Part shown: piece by piece, positions 37,452 to 46,584 of the stretch
How positions within the stretch are numbered: position 1 is the first letter of the stretch
Layout: each line of letters begins with the position of its first letter
NCBI RefSeq assembly: GCF_000015725.1
Contig: NC_008825.1
Span: 3,906,001 to 3,970,000, forward strand
Direction of reading: 5' to 3'
Source: Methylibium petroleiphilum PM1
GTDB lineage: Bacteria > Pseudomonadota > Gammaproteobacteria > Burkholderiales > Burkholderiaceae_C
DNA length: 64,000 bases
Made by a program: the position numbers and the translations under genes
The notes under the pieces: model-generated
Databases searched by the model: none
Told to the model about the DNA's origin: nothing
Seen by the model: only the letters and a program-made list of their open reading frames with translations

Positions 37452-37967
37452 TCAGGGCTTGAGCTCGAGCGTGACTTCGCCGAGCTCGCTGCTGCCCTGG
37501 GCACTCAGCTGCTGCGCCTTGGCGGGCGGCCACTGGAAGGGGATGCTCAGCAGCTCGCGACCGCCGGACTCGCGGGCCGCCTCGACCACCAGCTTGTAGT
37601 CGCCGGGCGCCAGCTTGCCGAGCGGCTTGGCGCTGTCGTTGAAGCTGAGCCTGTGCTTGCCCACCGGGCGTGTGGCGCTGGTCAGGCCGTCGGCCGGCAC
37701 CTGCAGTTCGCGGCCGCTGCGGCGCCACCACTGGCGCATGTCCTTCAGCCACTTCGCGCCCTCGCCGTCCTTCTTGGCGGTGGCGTACCAGACCGCGAGG
37801 TTGGCGGCGACGCCCTGGTCGGCGCGCTCGACCCACATCGCGACATAGGGGCGGTGGTATTCGGCGACGGTCAACCGGGGCACCTCGACACCGACCGCCA
37901 GGTCGGCCGCCAGAGCCGGGACACCGAGCGCCGCGGCGCTCAGCGCGATGGAGTAACGCACGTGCAT
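37452..37967 (-). CDS. DUF2271 periplasmic protein with predicted flavinylation motif
   Basis: 171 residues with a signal peptide ending PALAAD. The DUF2271 domain includes WLKDMRQWWRRSG followed by the sequence DGLTSAT at residues 93-99. This fits the ApbE target motif, with FMN expected on Thr 99. It would be a small periplasmic flavoprotein carrying electrons from the PepSY membrane protein or the flavodoxin reductase to ferric substrates. apbE lies two genes downstream. FMN attachment is a prediction. Confidence 0.85.
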   Translation of the reverse strand: MHVRYSIALSAAALGVPALAADLAVGVEVPRLTVAEYHRPYVAMWVERADQGVAANLAVWYATAKKDGEGAKWLKDMRQWWRRSGRELQVPADGLTSATRPVGKHRLSFNDSAKPLGKLAPGDYKLVVEAARESGGRELLSIPFQWPPAKAQQLSAQGSSELGEVTLELKP

Positions 37968-37983
37968 GGCAGGGCTTTCTTCT

Positions 37984-38613
37984 TCAGTGGATGAACAGCA
38001 GGGTGAGCAGCAGCGGGATCACCAGTCCCAGGCCCACGATCGGCCAGGTGGTCGGCCGGTTGGCCGCGTGCAGCTTCAGGATGAACAGGCCGGTCAGACA
38101 GAACACCAGACAGGCGACCGCGAACAGGTCGATGAACCACGACCACGCCACCCCGGTGTGGCGCCCCTTGTGCAGGTCGTTGAGGTAGGAGATCCAGCCG
38201 CGGTCGGTGCGCTCGTACTCCGCCGCGCCGCTCTCGCGGTCGATGCGCAGCCAGGCGTCGCCGCCGGGGCGCGGCAGCGAGATGTAGAGCTCCTCGTCGG
38301 ACCACTCGGCGTCGCGGCCTCGCACGTCGACCGCGATCTGCGTCTGGATCCAGTCGGCCAGGCGCGCGGGCAAGGGCGCGCGCGGCGACGACGGCAACAC
38401 ATCCGGCGTCACCAGAGCCTTCAGTTCCGGCGGCAGCTGCAGTTCGCGGGCGGTCACGGCCGGCCGGCTCTCGATCTGCGCGGCGTGGTTGAGCGTGATG
38501 CCGGTGACGCTGAACAGCAGCATGCCCAGCAGGCAGACCGCCGAGCTGATCCAGTGCCATTGGTGCAGCGTCTTCAGCCAGTAGGCCCGTTGCGGGTGGT
38601 CGGTCTTGCGCAT
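37984..38613 (-). CDS. PepSY-associated membrane protein
   Basis: 209 residues with a membrane helix near 25-45, a periplasmic PepSY-like domain and two C-terminal helices (about 163-185 and 190-208). The His residues around the helix ends (LHQWHW, LNHA, DLHKGRH) are placed as in PepSY-type ferric reductases, where they can bind haem. It leads the minus-strand set of five genes, which is divergent from a siderophore receptor and shares its Fur-box region. It probably passes electrons across the inner membrane. Confidence 0.85.
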   Translation of the reverse strand: MRKTDHPQRAYWLKTLHQWHWISSAVCLLGMLLFSVTGITLNHAAQIESRPAVTARELQLPPELKALVTPDVLPSSPRAPLPARLADWIQTQIAVDVRGRDAEWSDEELYISLPRPGGDAWLRIDRESGAAEYERTDRGWISYLNDLHKGRHTGVAWSWFIDLFAVACLVFCLTGLFILKLHAANRPTTWPIVGLGLVIPLLLTLLFIH

Positions 38614-38700
38614 GCCTTCGCGTCTCTTCGCGCCCGGGCACGCAGCCTCGCGGACTGCAACGCGCCCTCCTCAAAAGTTGCGGCTTAGTGTAAGCTACTA

Positions 38701-38719
38701 AATGCGAATCACTATCAAT
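38701..38719. promoter_or_regulatory. Fur box between PepSY set and second receptor
   Basis: AATGCGAATCACTATCAAT shares its first 9 bases with the tonB Fur box. It lies in the 235-base gap between the divergent PepSY gene (start 38613) and the receptor gene (38849), so one site could control both directions. Confidence 0.75.
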
Positions 38720-38848
38720 CACGCAACGTAAAGATTCTCCTCCGCCGGGCAGCCGGCGGGGATCGCGCGTCGCGGAGATGACCGAGGAGCCACCGCAAGC
38801 CCGTCGCCAGCGGTTCTGTGTGTTCGACACGACCAAAGGAACGATCCG

Positions 38849-41035
38849 ATGCTTGCCACTCCCCGCGTGGGCGCCCTCGCCTGCGCCTTGCTGACCTGTG
38901 CACCGTGGGCTCTCGCCCAGCAGACCCCGCCCCCCGTTGCGCCGCCGGCGGCCACGCCGTCCGACGAGGCCGCCAGCACGCTGCCCGAAGTGAAGGCCAC
39001 CTCCCAGGCCGAGACGGCGACCGGCCCGGTGCCGGGCTACACCGCCCGGCGCAGCGCCACGGCGACCAAGACCGACACGCCGCTCAACGAAGTGCCGCAG
39101 TCGATCTCGGTGATCGGCGCCGAGCAGGTGCGAGATCAGAACTCGCTGACGATCCAGGAGGTGCTGCGCTACACGCCCGGCGTGCGCGCCGAGATGTACG
39201 GCCTCGACAACCGCGGCGACTACTACGCGATGCGCGGCGGCAGCGAGGGCTCCACGCTGCTCGATGGGCTGCGCCTGCCGATCACCGGCTACTGGGGCAG
39301 CGTGCGCAACGAGCCCTATGCCTTCGAGCGCATCGATGTGCTGCGCGGGCCGGCCTCGGTGATGGCCGGCCAGAACGGGCCGGGCGGCGTGGTGAACCTG
39401 GTGTCCAAGCGGCCGTCCGCCGAGGCACAGCGGGAAGTGCAGGTGCAACTCGGCAACGACGACCACAAGCAGGTCGCGGCCGACCTGGGCGGCGCGCTCG
39501 TCGACGACGGCCGCCTCGCCTACCGCGTGATCGCCTTGCGCAAGGACAGCGGCAGCCAGGTCAAGTACGCCGACCAGGAGCGCACGCTGTTCGCGCCCTC
39601 GCTCCGCTGGCAACCGCTGGCCGGCACCTCGCTGACGGTCTACGGCGAATACCAGAAGGACAGAAGCCTCAACCAGAACGGCTTCTTTCCGATCGCAGGT
39701 ACGCTCAACAAGGCGCCGAACGGCCGCCGCATCGACCCCGAGGTGTTCGTCGGCGAACCCGACTGGGACACCTACGGCGGCACGCGCAAGCGCTTCGGCT
39801 GGGAGCTCGAGCAGCAGCTGAACGCGCAGTGGACGCTGCGCCATCACCTGCGGCGCGACAACGTGACCGGCCATCTCGCCACCGCCTACGCCGACTGGAG
39901 CCAGTACGTCGGCGCGGACGGCCAGGTGGACACCGTCGACCCCACCAACAACACCTACCTGAACCGCTACGGCTACGTGGCCGACGACCGCTCGCGCATC
40001 AACAACGCCGACCTGCTGCTGCAGGGCAAGCTCGCGTTCGGGCGCACCACGCACACGCTGCTGACCGGCGTCGACTACATGTCGCACCGCATGCTGCACA
40101 TCGACCGTGGCAGCTTCCTGATGACGCCGCTGGATCCCTTCGATCCGGTCTACGGCACCTCCCCCTTGCCGGCGCTCGACCCTGCGCAAAGCTTCGTCAG
40201 CGACTCGCGCGTGCGCAACGTCGGCCTGCTGATCCAGGACCAGGTCAAGTTCGACGAACGCTGGGTGCTCACCGCCGGCCTGCGCCACGACAAGGCGAAG
40301 ACCGATGCCGCCAAGGACTCGGCGAACTCGAAGAACCTGGGCATCGTCTACCTGGCCGACGGCGGCTGGTCGCCCTACGCCGGCTACTCGGAGTCCTTCC
40401 AGCCGGTGGCCGGCACGACCAGCCCGGCGCGCGGCGGCCGGCCGTTCGAGCCCTCGCGCGGCCGGCAGCTGGAAACCGGCGTCAAGTGGATGCCGGCCGA
40501 TGCGCCGGTGAGCGCGTCGGCGGCGGTGTTCCGGCTGAAGGAGAGCAACCGGCTCGCCAACGACCCGGCCGACGTGAACTACTCGATCCAGGTCGGCGAG
40601 TCCACCGTCGACGGCCTCGAACTCGACGCGACCGCGACCTTCGCCGCGTGGCAGCTGCTGGCCAACTATTCCTACACCCGCGCCCGGCTCACCGGCGCGA
40701 TCGACGTGAACCGCGGCGAGCAGCTCAGCAGCATCCCGAAGCACGCCGCCTCGCTGTGGGCGGTGCATCGCTTCGGCGCCGCGGGCATGCCCGGGCTGCG
40801 GGCCGGCGGCGGCATGCGCTATGCCGGTCCGTCCTGGGATGGGTCGGGCAACAACCGCGTTCCGTCCGTCACGTTGCTGGACCTGCTGGTCAGCTACGAC
40901 ACGGGGCCGTGGACGCTGTCACTGAACGTCAACAACCTGACCGACAAGACCTACATCGCCACCTGCCTGGAGCGCGGCGACTGCTGGTTCGGCACGCAGC
41001 GGCGCGCCGTCGTGTCGCTGGCCTACCGCTGGTGA
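38849..41035 (+). CDS. TonB-dependent siderophore receptor (hydroxamate/FhuA-FpvA type)
   Basis: 728 residues with a signal peptide ending ALAQQ. The plug domain has TDTPLNEVPQSISVIGAEQV, MRGGSEGSTLLDGL and LRGPASVMAGQNGPGG. The barrel ends in a terminal aromatic residue (LAYRW). The class (TonB-siderophor) covers ferrichrome, pyoverdine and ferrioxamine receptors; the ligand cannot be named. An AAAGGA ribosome site precedes the ATG. It is divergent from the flavin/PepSY reductase set, which may reduce the iron it brings in. Confidence 0.92.
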   Translation: MLATPRVGALACALLTCAPWALAQQTPPPVAPPAATPSDEAASTLPEVKATSQAETATGPVPGYTARRSATATKTDTPLNEVPQSISVIGAEQVRDQNSLTIQEVLRYTPGVRAEMYGLDNRGDYYAMRGGSEGSTLLDGLRLPITGYWGSVRNEPYAFERIDVLRGPASVMAGQNGPGGVVNLVSKRPSAEAQREVQVQLGNDDHKQVAADLGGALVDDGRLAYRVIALRKDSGSQVKYADQERTLFAPSLRWQPLAGTSLTVYGEYQKDRSLNQNGFFPIAGTLNKAPNGRRIDPEVFVGEPDWDTYGGTRKRFGWELEQQLNAQWTLRHHLRRDNVTGHLATAYADWSQYVGADGQVDTVDPTNNTYLNRYGYVADDRSRINNADLLLQGKLAFGRTTHTLLTGVDYMSHRMLHIDRGSFLMTPLDPFDPVYGTSPLPALDPAQSFVSDSRVRNVGLLIQDQVKFDERWVLTAGLRHDKAKTDAAKDSANSKNLGIVYLADGGWSPYAGYSESFQPVAGTTSPARGGRPFEPSRGRQLETGVKWMPADAPVSASAAVFRLKESNRLANDPADVNYSIQVGESTVDGLELDATATFAAWQLLANYSYTRARLTGAIDVNRGEQLSSIPKHAASLWAVHRFGAAGMPGLRAGGGMRYAGPSWDGSGNNRVPSVTLLDLLVSYDTGPWTLSLNVNNLTDKTYIATCLERGDCWFGTQRRAVVSLAYRW

Positions 41036-41049
41036 CGCCGAGCCGAGGA

Positions 41050-41099
41050 TCGGGCGGTGGCGCGCGGCAGCCGTTAAGCTGCGCCTCGCCACCGCCCGA
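41050..41099 (+). terminator. Long two-part hairpin after the receptor gene
   Basis: An outer perfect 13-base stem (TCGGGCGGTGGCG with CGCCACCGCCCGA) encloses an inner stem GCAGC/GCTGC. It lies between the receptor stop and the next gene start. It lacks a T-run but is the strongest structure in the region. Confidence 0.55.
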
Positions 41100-41111
41100 C
41101 CCGGAGCCCGC

Positions 41112-43010
41112 TTGAGCGACGCCGCCCCCCCGCACCCGCCCAACCAGTTCGCGCTGCTGACGCAACGGCGTTTCGCGCCCTTCTTCTGGACCCAGTTCCT
41201 CGGCGCCGGCAACGACAACCTGTTCAAGTTCGCCTTCACCGTGCTGGTCACCTACCAGCTGCAGGTGGCGTGGCTGCCCCCCGCGCTGGCCGGGCTGGCG
41301 ATCGGCGCGCTGTTCATCCTGCCCTTCCTGCTGTTCTCGGCCACCTCGGGCCAGCTGGCCGACAAGTTCGACAAGACACGCGTGATCCGCTTCGTGAAGA
41401 CGCTGGAGATCGCGATCATGCTGCTCGCCGGCTTCGGCTTCTGGACTGCCCACGTGCCAACGCTGCTGGCCTGCGTGTTCCTGATGGGGCTGCATTCCAC
41501 GCTGTTCGGCCCGGTCAAGTTCTCCTACCTGCCGCAGCACCTGGGCGAGCGCGAACTGACCGGCGGCAACGGCATGGTCGAGATGGGCACCTTCGTCGCC
41601 ATCCTGCTCGGCCAGGTGGCCGGAGGCCTGCTGGTGGCGGTGCCCGACGTGGGCCGGCACTACGTGGCCTTCGCCTGCCTGGGCGTGGCGCTGCTCGGCC
41701 GCGCCACCGCGCAGCTCGTGCCGGCCTCGCCGCCCACCGACCCGGCGCTGGTGATCAACTGGAACCCGGTCAGCGAGACCTGGCGCAACCTGAAGCTCGC
41801 GCACGGCAACCTGGTGGTGTTCCGTTCGCTGCTCGGCATCTCGTGGATGTGGTTCTTCGGCGCGGTGTTCCTGTCGATGTTCCCGGCCTTCGCGAAGGAG
41901 GTGCTGGGCGGCGACGAGCAGGTGGCCTCGCTGCTGCTGGTGGTGTTCTCGGTGGGCATCGGCATCGGCTCGCTGCTGTGCGAGATGCTGAGCCGGCGCC
42001 ACGTGGAGATCGGGCTGGTGCCGTTCGGCGCGATCGGCATGAGCGTGTTCGCGATCGATCTCTACTTCGCGACGCGCGGCCATGCGCCGGGCAGCGGCAT
42101 CGCCGGGCTGGGCGAGTTCGTGCGCCAACCCGGGCACTGGCGCGTGATGGCCGACCTGGCGCTGCTCGCGCTGTTCGCCGGCCTGTACAGCGTGCCGATG
42201 TACGCGCTGATCCAGCTGCGCTCGCCGGCCTCGCACCGCGCCCGCATCATCGCGGCCAACAACATCCTCAACGCGCTGTTCATGATCGTCAGCGCCGTGA
42301 TGGCCGGCGCGCTGCTGAAGGCGGGCCTGACGATCCCGCAGATCTTCCTGGTGACGGGGCTGCTGAACGCGGTGGTGGCTGCCTACATCTTCCTGCTGGT
42401 GCCGGAATACCTGCTGCGCTTCATCGCCCTGATCGCGACGCGCCTGGTCTACCGCTTCCGCGTGCACGGCGACGAGCACATCCCCACCACCGGCGCTGCG
42501 GTGCTGGTGTGCAACCACGTGAGCTTCGTCGACCCGATCCTGCTGATGGCCGCGAGCCCGCGGCCGATCCGCTTCATCATGGACCACCGCATCTTCGCGA
42601 CGCCGGTGCTGGGCTGGCTGTTCCGGCTCGCCAAGGCGATCCCGATCGCCCCGCAGAAGGACGATCCAGCCACCTACGAGCGCGCCTTCGCCGAGGCCCG
42701 CAAGGTGCTGGACGACGGTGAGCTGCTGTGCATCTTTCCGGAAGGCGCGATCACCCGCGACGGCGCCCTGCAGCCCTTCAAGGGCGGCGTGATGAAGATC
42801 CTGGAAACCCACCCGGTGCCGGTGGTCCCGCTGGCGCTGCACGACCTGTGGGGGTCGTTCTTCTCGCGTGCGAGCGGTGCCGCGATGACGCAACCGTTCC
42901 GGCGCGGACTGTGGAGCCGCGTGGGCCTGAGCGCCGCGGCGCCGCTGGCCGCCGTCGAGGTCACGCCGGAGCGCCTGCGCGAACGCGTGGCGGCGATGCT
43001 GGCGGCCTGA
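41112..43010 (+). CDS. MFS lysophospholipid transporter fused to PlsC-type acyltransferase
   Basis: 632 residues starting at TTG. Residues 1 to about 425 form a 12-helix MFS transporter like LplT (QFLGAGNDNLFKFAFT). Residues 440-632 are a PlsC/LPLAT acyltransferase with the catalytic NHVSFVDP near 463 and the FPEGAI block near 540. In E. coli LplT flips lysophospholipids inward and Aas re-acylates them; here both are in one chain. The AMP-ligase domain of Aas is absent, so acyl donors must come from elsewhere. The start codon is not certain. Confidence 0.87.
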   Translation: MSDAAPPHPPNQFALLTQRRFAPFFWTQFLGAGNDNLFKFAFTVLVTYQLQVAWLPPALAGLAIGALFILPFLLFSATSGQLADKFDKTRVIRFVKTLEIAIMLLAGFGFWTAHVPTLLACVFLMGLHSTLFGPVKFSYLPQHLGERELTGGNGMVEMGTFVAILLGQVAGGLLVAVPDVGRHYVAFACLGVALLGRATAQLVPASPPTDPALVINWNPVSETWRNLKLAHGNLVVFRSLLGISWMWFFGAVFLSMFPAFAKEVLGGDEQVASLLLVVFSVGIGIGSLLCEMLSRRHVEIGLVPFGAIGMSVFAIDLYFATRGHAPGSGIAGLGEFVRQPGHWRVMADLALLALFAGLYSVPMYALIQLRSPASHRARIIAANNILNALFMIVSAVMAGALLKAGLTIPQIFLVTGLLNAVVAAYIFLLVPEYLLRFIALIATRLVYRFRVHGDEHIPTTGAAVLVCNHVSFVDPILLMAASPRPIRFIMDHRIFATPVLGWLFRLAKAIPIAPQKDDPATYERAFAEARKVLDDGELLCIFPEGAITRDGALQPFKGGVMKILETHPVPVVPLALHDLWGSFFSRASGAAMTQPFRRGLWSRVGLSAAAPLAAVEVTPERLRERVAAMLAA

Positions 43011-43020
43011 AGCGCCGCCC

Positions 43021-44178
<1,158 letters not shown>

Positions 44179-44192
44179 CTAAGCTCGCGCGC

Positions 44193-44900
44193 ATGCTGCC
44201 GATCGTTCAACGCGTGTTCCGCCGCCTGACCCGCCAGGCCGTCACCGACCGCAGCCTCAGCGTGCTGACGCTGCTGCTGCTCGCCGAGGTGGTGCTGCTG
44301 CCACCGCTGGTCGAGGTGGGCTGGCTCAACCGGCACCTGGCCGACGCCGGCTTCCTGGCAATGCTGGCGCTCGGCGTGTGGATGCTGTCCGACCACACGC
44401 TCGCGGGCCGCTGGTTCGTCGCCACCGCCTTCGGCAGCCTGGTGATCCGTGTCGCCAACCTGTGGCTGCCCGACAGCGAGCTGCGCGGCGCCGACGCACT
44501 GTTCGCGATGGTCAACCTGGTGGTGCTGGGTTGGCTGACGCTGGCCTACACGCTGGCCGCCGGCCGCATCAACGTGCACCGCGTGCTGGGCGCGATCGCC
44601 GCCTTCCTGCTGATCGGCCTGGCGTTCGCGCAGGCGCACCGGCTGGTGGCCATCTACGCCGGCGACGGCGCCTACTTCATGTTCGGCCAGCCGGTGGACT
44701 ATGCCGCGCTGGTGGCGCGGCTCAACTACTTCTCCTTCGTCACGCTCACCTCGCTGGGCTATGGCGACATCACGCCGGTGCACGCCGCGGCGCGCTCGCT
44801 GGCCATCCTGCAGGTGCTGATCGGCGTGCTCTATCCGGTGGCGCTGCTGGGCTGGCTGGTGTCGCTGTTCGCGCACCAGAACCAGCAGCCTCCGCACTGA
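44193..44900 (+). CDS. Potassium-channel-like membrane protein
   Basis: 235 residues with about five or six hydrophobic helices. Between the last two is a pore loop with the selectivity filter TSLGYGDITP, the K+ channel signature. No cytoplasmic RCK/TrkA domain is attached. It is probably a small voltage- or leak-type cation channel. It is divergent from tgt by only 44 bases. Confidence 0.85.
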   Translation: MLPIVQRVFRRLTRQAVTDRSLSVLTLLLLAEVVLLPPLVEVGWLNRHLADAGFLAMLALGVWMLSDHTLAGRWFVATAFGSLVIRVANLWLPDSELRGADALFAMVNLVVLGWLTLAYTLAAGRINVHRVLGAIAAFLLIGLAFAQAHRLVAIYAGDGAYFMFGQPVDYAALVARLNYFSFVTLTSLGYGDITPVHAAARSLAILQVLIGVLYPVALLGWLVSLFAHQNQQPPH

Positions 44901-44916
44901 GCCCGAGCGGCGATGC

Positions 44917-45315
44917 CTAGGGCCTGTTCGCGTCGCGGCTCAGGATCCACTGCACCAGCCGGCGCGCGTCGGGCTCGCTGATCGCGACGCGATTGGGAGG
45001 CATCGCCAGGCCGCTGACCTTGCCCTTCCAGTGGCTGTCGTAGGGGTTGGAGCCCGCCAGTACCGTGGCGGTGAGCTGCTTCTCGGCCCCGGACTGGCCC
45101 TTGTACTTGACCGCGACATCGCGCCACGCCGGACCGATCGGCGGCAGGCCGTCGGGGCCCTTCGCACCGGGTTCGACATGGTGGCAGGTCATGCAGCCGC
45201 TGCCGGTGGCCAGCTTCAGCATCGCGGCGTCATCGGGAGCGGCCATCGCCTGCGCGGCAGCGAGCCACAGGGCGCAAAGGGCCGGAGAGAAAGAACGAAC
45301 GGCAACGGGCTTCAC
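44917..45315 (-). CDS. Periplasmic class I cytochrome c
   Basis: 132 residues. A signal peptide ends AQAMAAPDD. The haem motif is GCMTCHHVE and the distal Met ligand is in LAMPPNR, as in c-551/c-552 type electron carriers. I chose the GTG at 45315, which has AAGGA 8 bases upstream and gives a clean signal peptide; an ATG at 45399 would place 28 basic residues ahead of it. The electron partner is not shown by context. Confidence 0.87.
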   Translation of the reverse strand: MKPVAVRSFSPALCALWLAAAQAMAAPDDAAMLKLATGSGCMTCHHVEPGAKGPDGLPPIGPAWRDVAVKYKGQSGAEKQLTATVLAGSNPYDSHWKGKVSGLAMPPNRVAISEPDARRLVQWILSRDANRP

Positions 45316-45467
45316 GGCAAGGGTCCTTCGTGGTGGGAATCGACGGGTCGTCGACGCCACCTTAGGGACTGGCAAGCGCTGCGCCTTGCGCCACGTCAAG
45401 CCATCGCGGAGTCACTCCACGATGGAGCGCCGTGGAGCAAACGATGCGGCGCGCACGCGACGCTTTG

Positions 45468-46535
45468 CTAGCGCCGCTGCAACAGCATCGCGTCGCCGTA
45501 GCTGAAGAAGCGGTAGCGCTCGCGGATCGCATGCGTGTAGAGCGTGCGGATGCGCTCGTGGCCGGCGAAAGCGCTGACCAGCATCATCAGCGTGCTGCGC
45601 GGCAGGTGGAAGTTGGTCAGCAGCCGGTCGACCACGCGGAACGTGAAGCCCGGGGTGATGAAGATGTCGGTCTCGCGCGCGCCGGCCTGCAGTTCGCCGC
45701 CGAGCGCGGCCGACTCCAGCGCCCGCAGCGTGGTGGTGCCGACCGCGACCACCCGCCCACCGGCCGCGCGGGTGCGCGCGATCGCGTCGACGGTGGCCCC
45801 CGGCAGCTCGAACCACTCGCTGTGCATGCGGTGCTCGGCCAGCTGCTCCACGCGCACCGGCTGGAAGGTGCCGGCGCCGACGTGCAGCGTCACGCTCGCA
45901 CGTGCGACCCCCTGCGCCTCCAGCGCCGCCAGCACCTCGGCATCGAAATGCAGGGCCGCTGTCGGCGCGGCCACGGCGCCGGGCGCACGCGCGAACACGG
46001 TCTGGTAGCGGCGCTCGTCGTCGGCATCGTCGCCGTGCTCGATGTAGGGCGGCAGCGGCACGTGGCCGTGGCGTTCGAGCAGCGCGAACGGGTCGCCGGG
46101 CAGGCGCAGGTGGAACAGCGAGCCGTCGGGCCCGCAGCGCCCCAGCACCTCGGCATCGAAGGCGGTGCTGCCGCCGTCGCGGCCGGCGAAGTGCACGCGG
46201 CTGCCGGGCCGCGGCGACTTGCTGGCGCGCAGGTGCGCCCACACCTCGTGCGTGCCGGGCAGCACGCGCTCGACCAGCGCCTCGACGCCGCCGCCGCTGG
46301 CCTTGCGGCCGTACAGCCGCGCCTTGATGACGCGCGTGTCGTTGAACACCAGCAGGTCGCCGGGCGACAGCAGCGACGGCAGTTCACGGAAGCGGCGGTC
46401 GAGCGGCGCGTCGCCGCGGCCGTCGAGCAGGCGCGAGCCGCTGCGCTCGGGCGCCGGATGCTGGGCGATCAGCTCCGGCGGCAACGCGAAGTCGAAATCG
46501 GCAACGGTGAGGGGATGAGCGGGGGCGTCGGACAT
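45468..46535 (-). CDS. queA: S-adenosylmethionine:tRNA ribosyltransferase-isomerase
   Basis: 355 residues. QueA moves the ribosyl part of SAM to preQ1-tRNA, making epoxyqueuosine. Family segments are [15 protein letters not shown] at the start, [25 protein letters not shown] and [19 protein letters not shown] near the end. The ATG at 46535 fits the family N-terminus; longer in-frame starts add unrelated sequence. It is divergent from recG with a 49-base gap. Confidence 0.95.
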   Translation of the reverse strand: MSDAPAHPLTVADFDFALPPELIAQHPAPERSGSRLLDGRGDAPLDRRFRELPSLLSPGDLLVFNDTRVIKARLYGRKASGGGVEALVERVLPGTHEVWAHLRASKSPRPGSRVHFAGRDGGSTAFDAEVLGRCGPDGSLFHLRLPGDPFALLERHGHVPLPPYIEHGDDADDERRYQTVFARAPGAVAAPTAALHFDAEVLAALEAQGVARASVTLHVGAGTFQPVRVEQLAEHRMHSEWFELPGATVDAIARTRAAGGRVVAVGTTTLRALESAALGGELQAGARETDIFITPGFTFRVVDRLLTNFHLPRSTLMMLVSAFAGHERIRTLYTHAIRERYRFFSYGDAMLLQRR

Positions 46536-46584
46536 GGCGTGCAGGCTGGACCGGCCTGACGAGGGCAGAAGGCAGAATTGTTCC

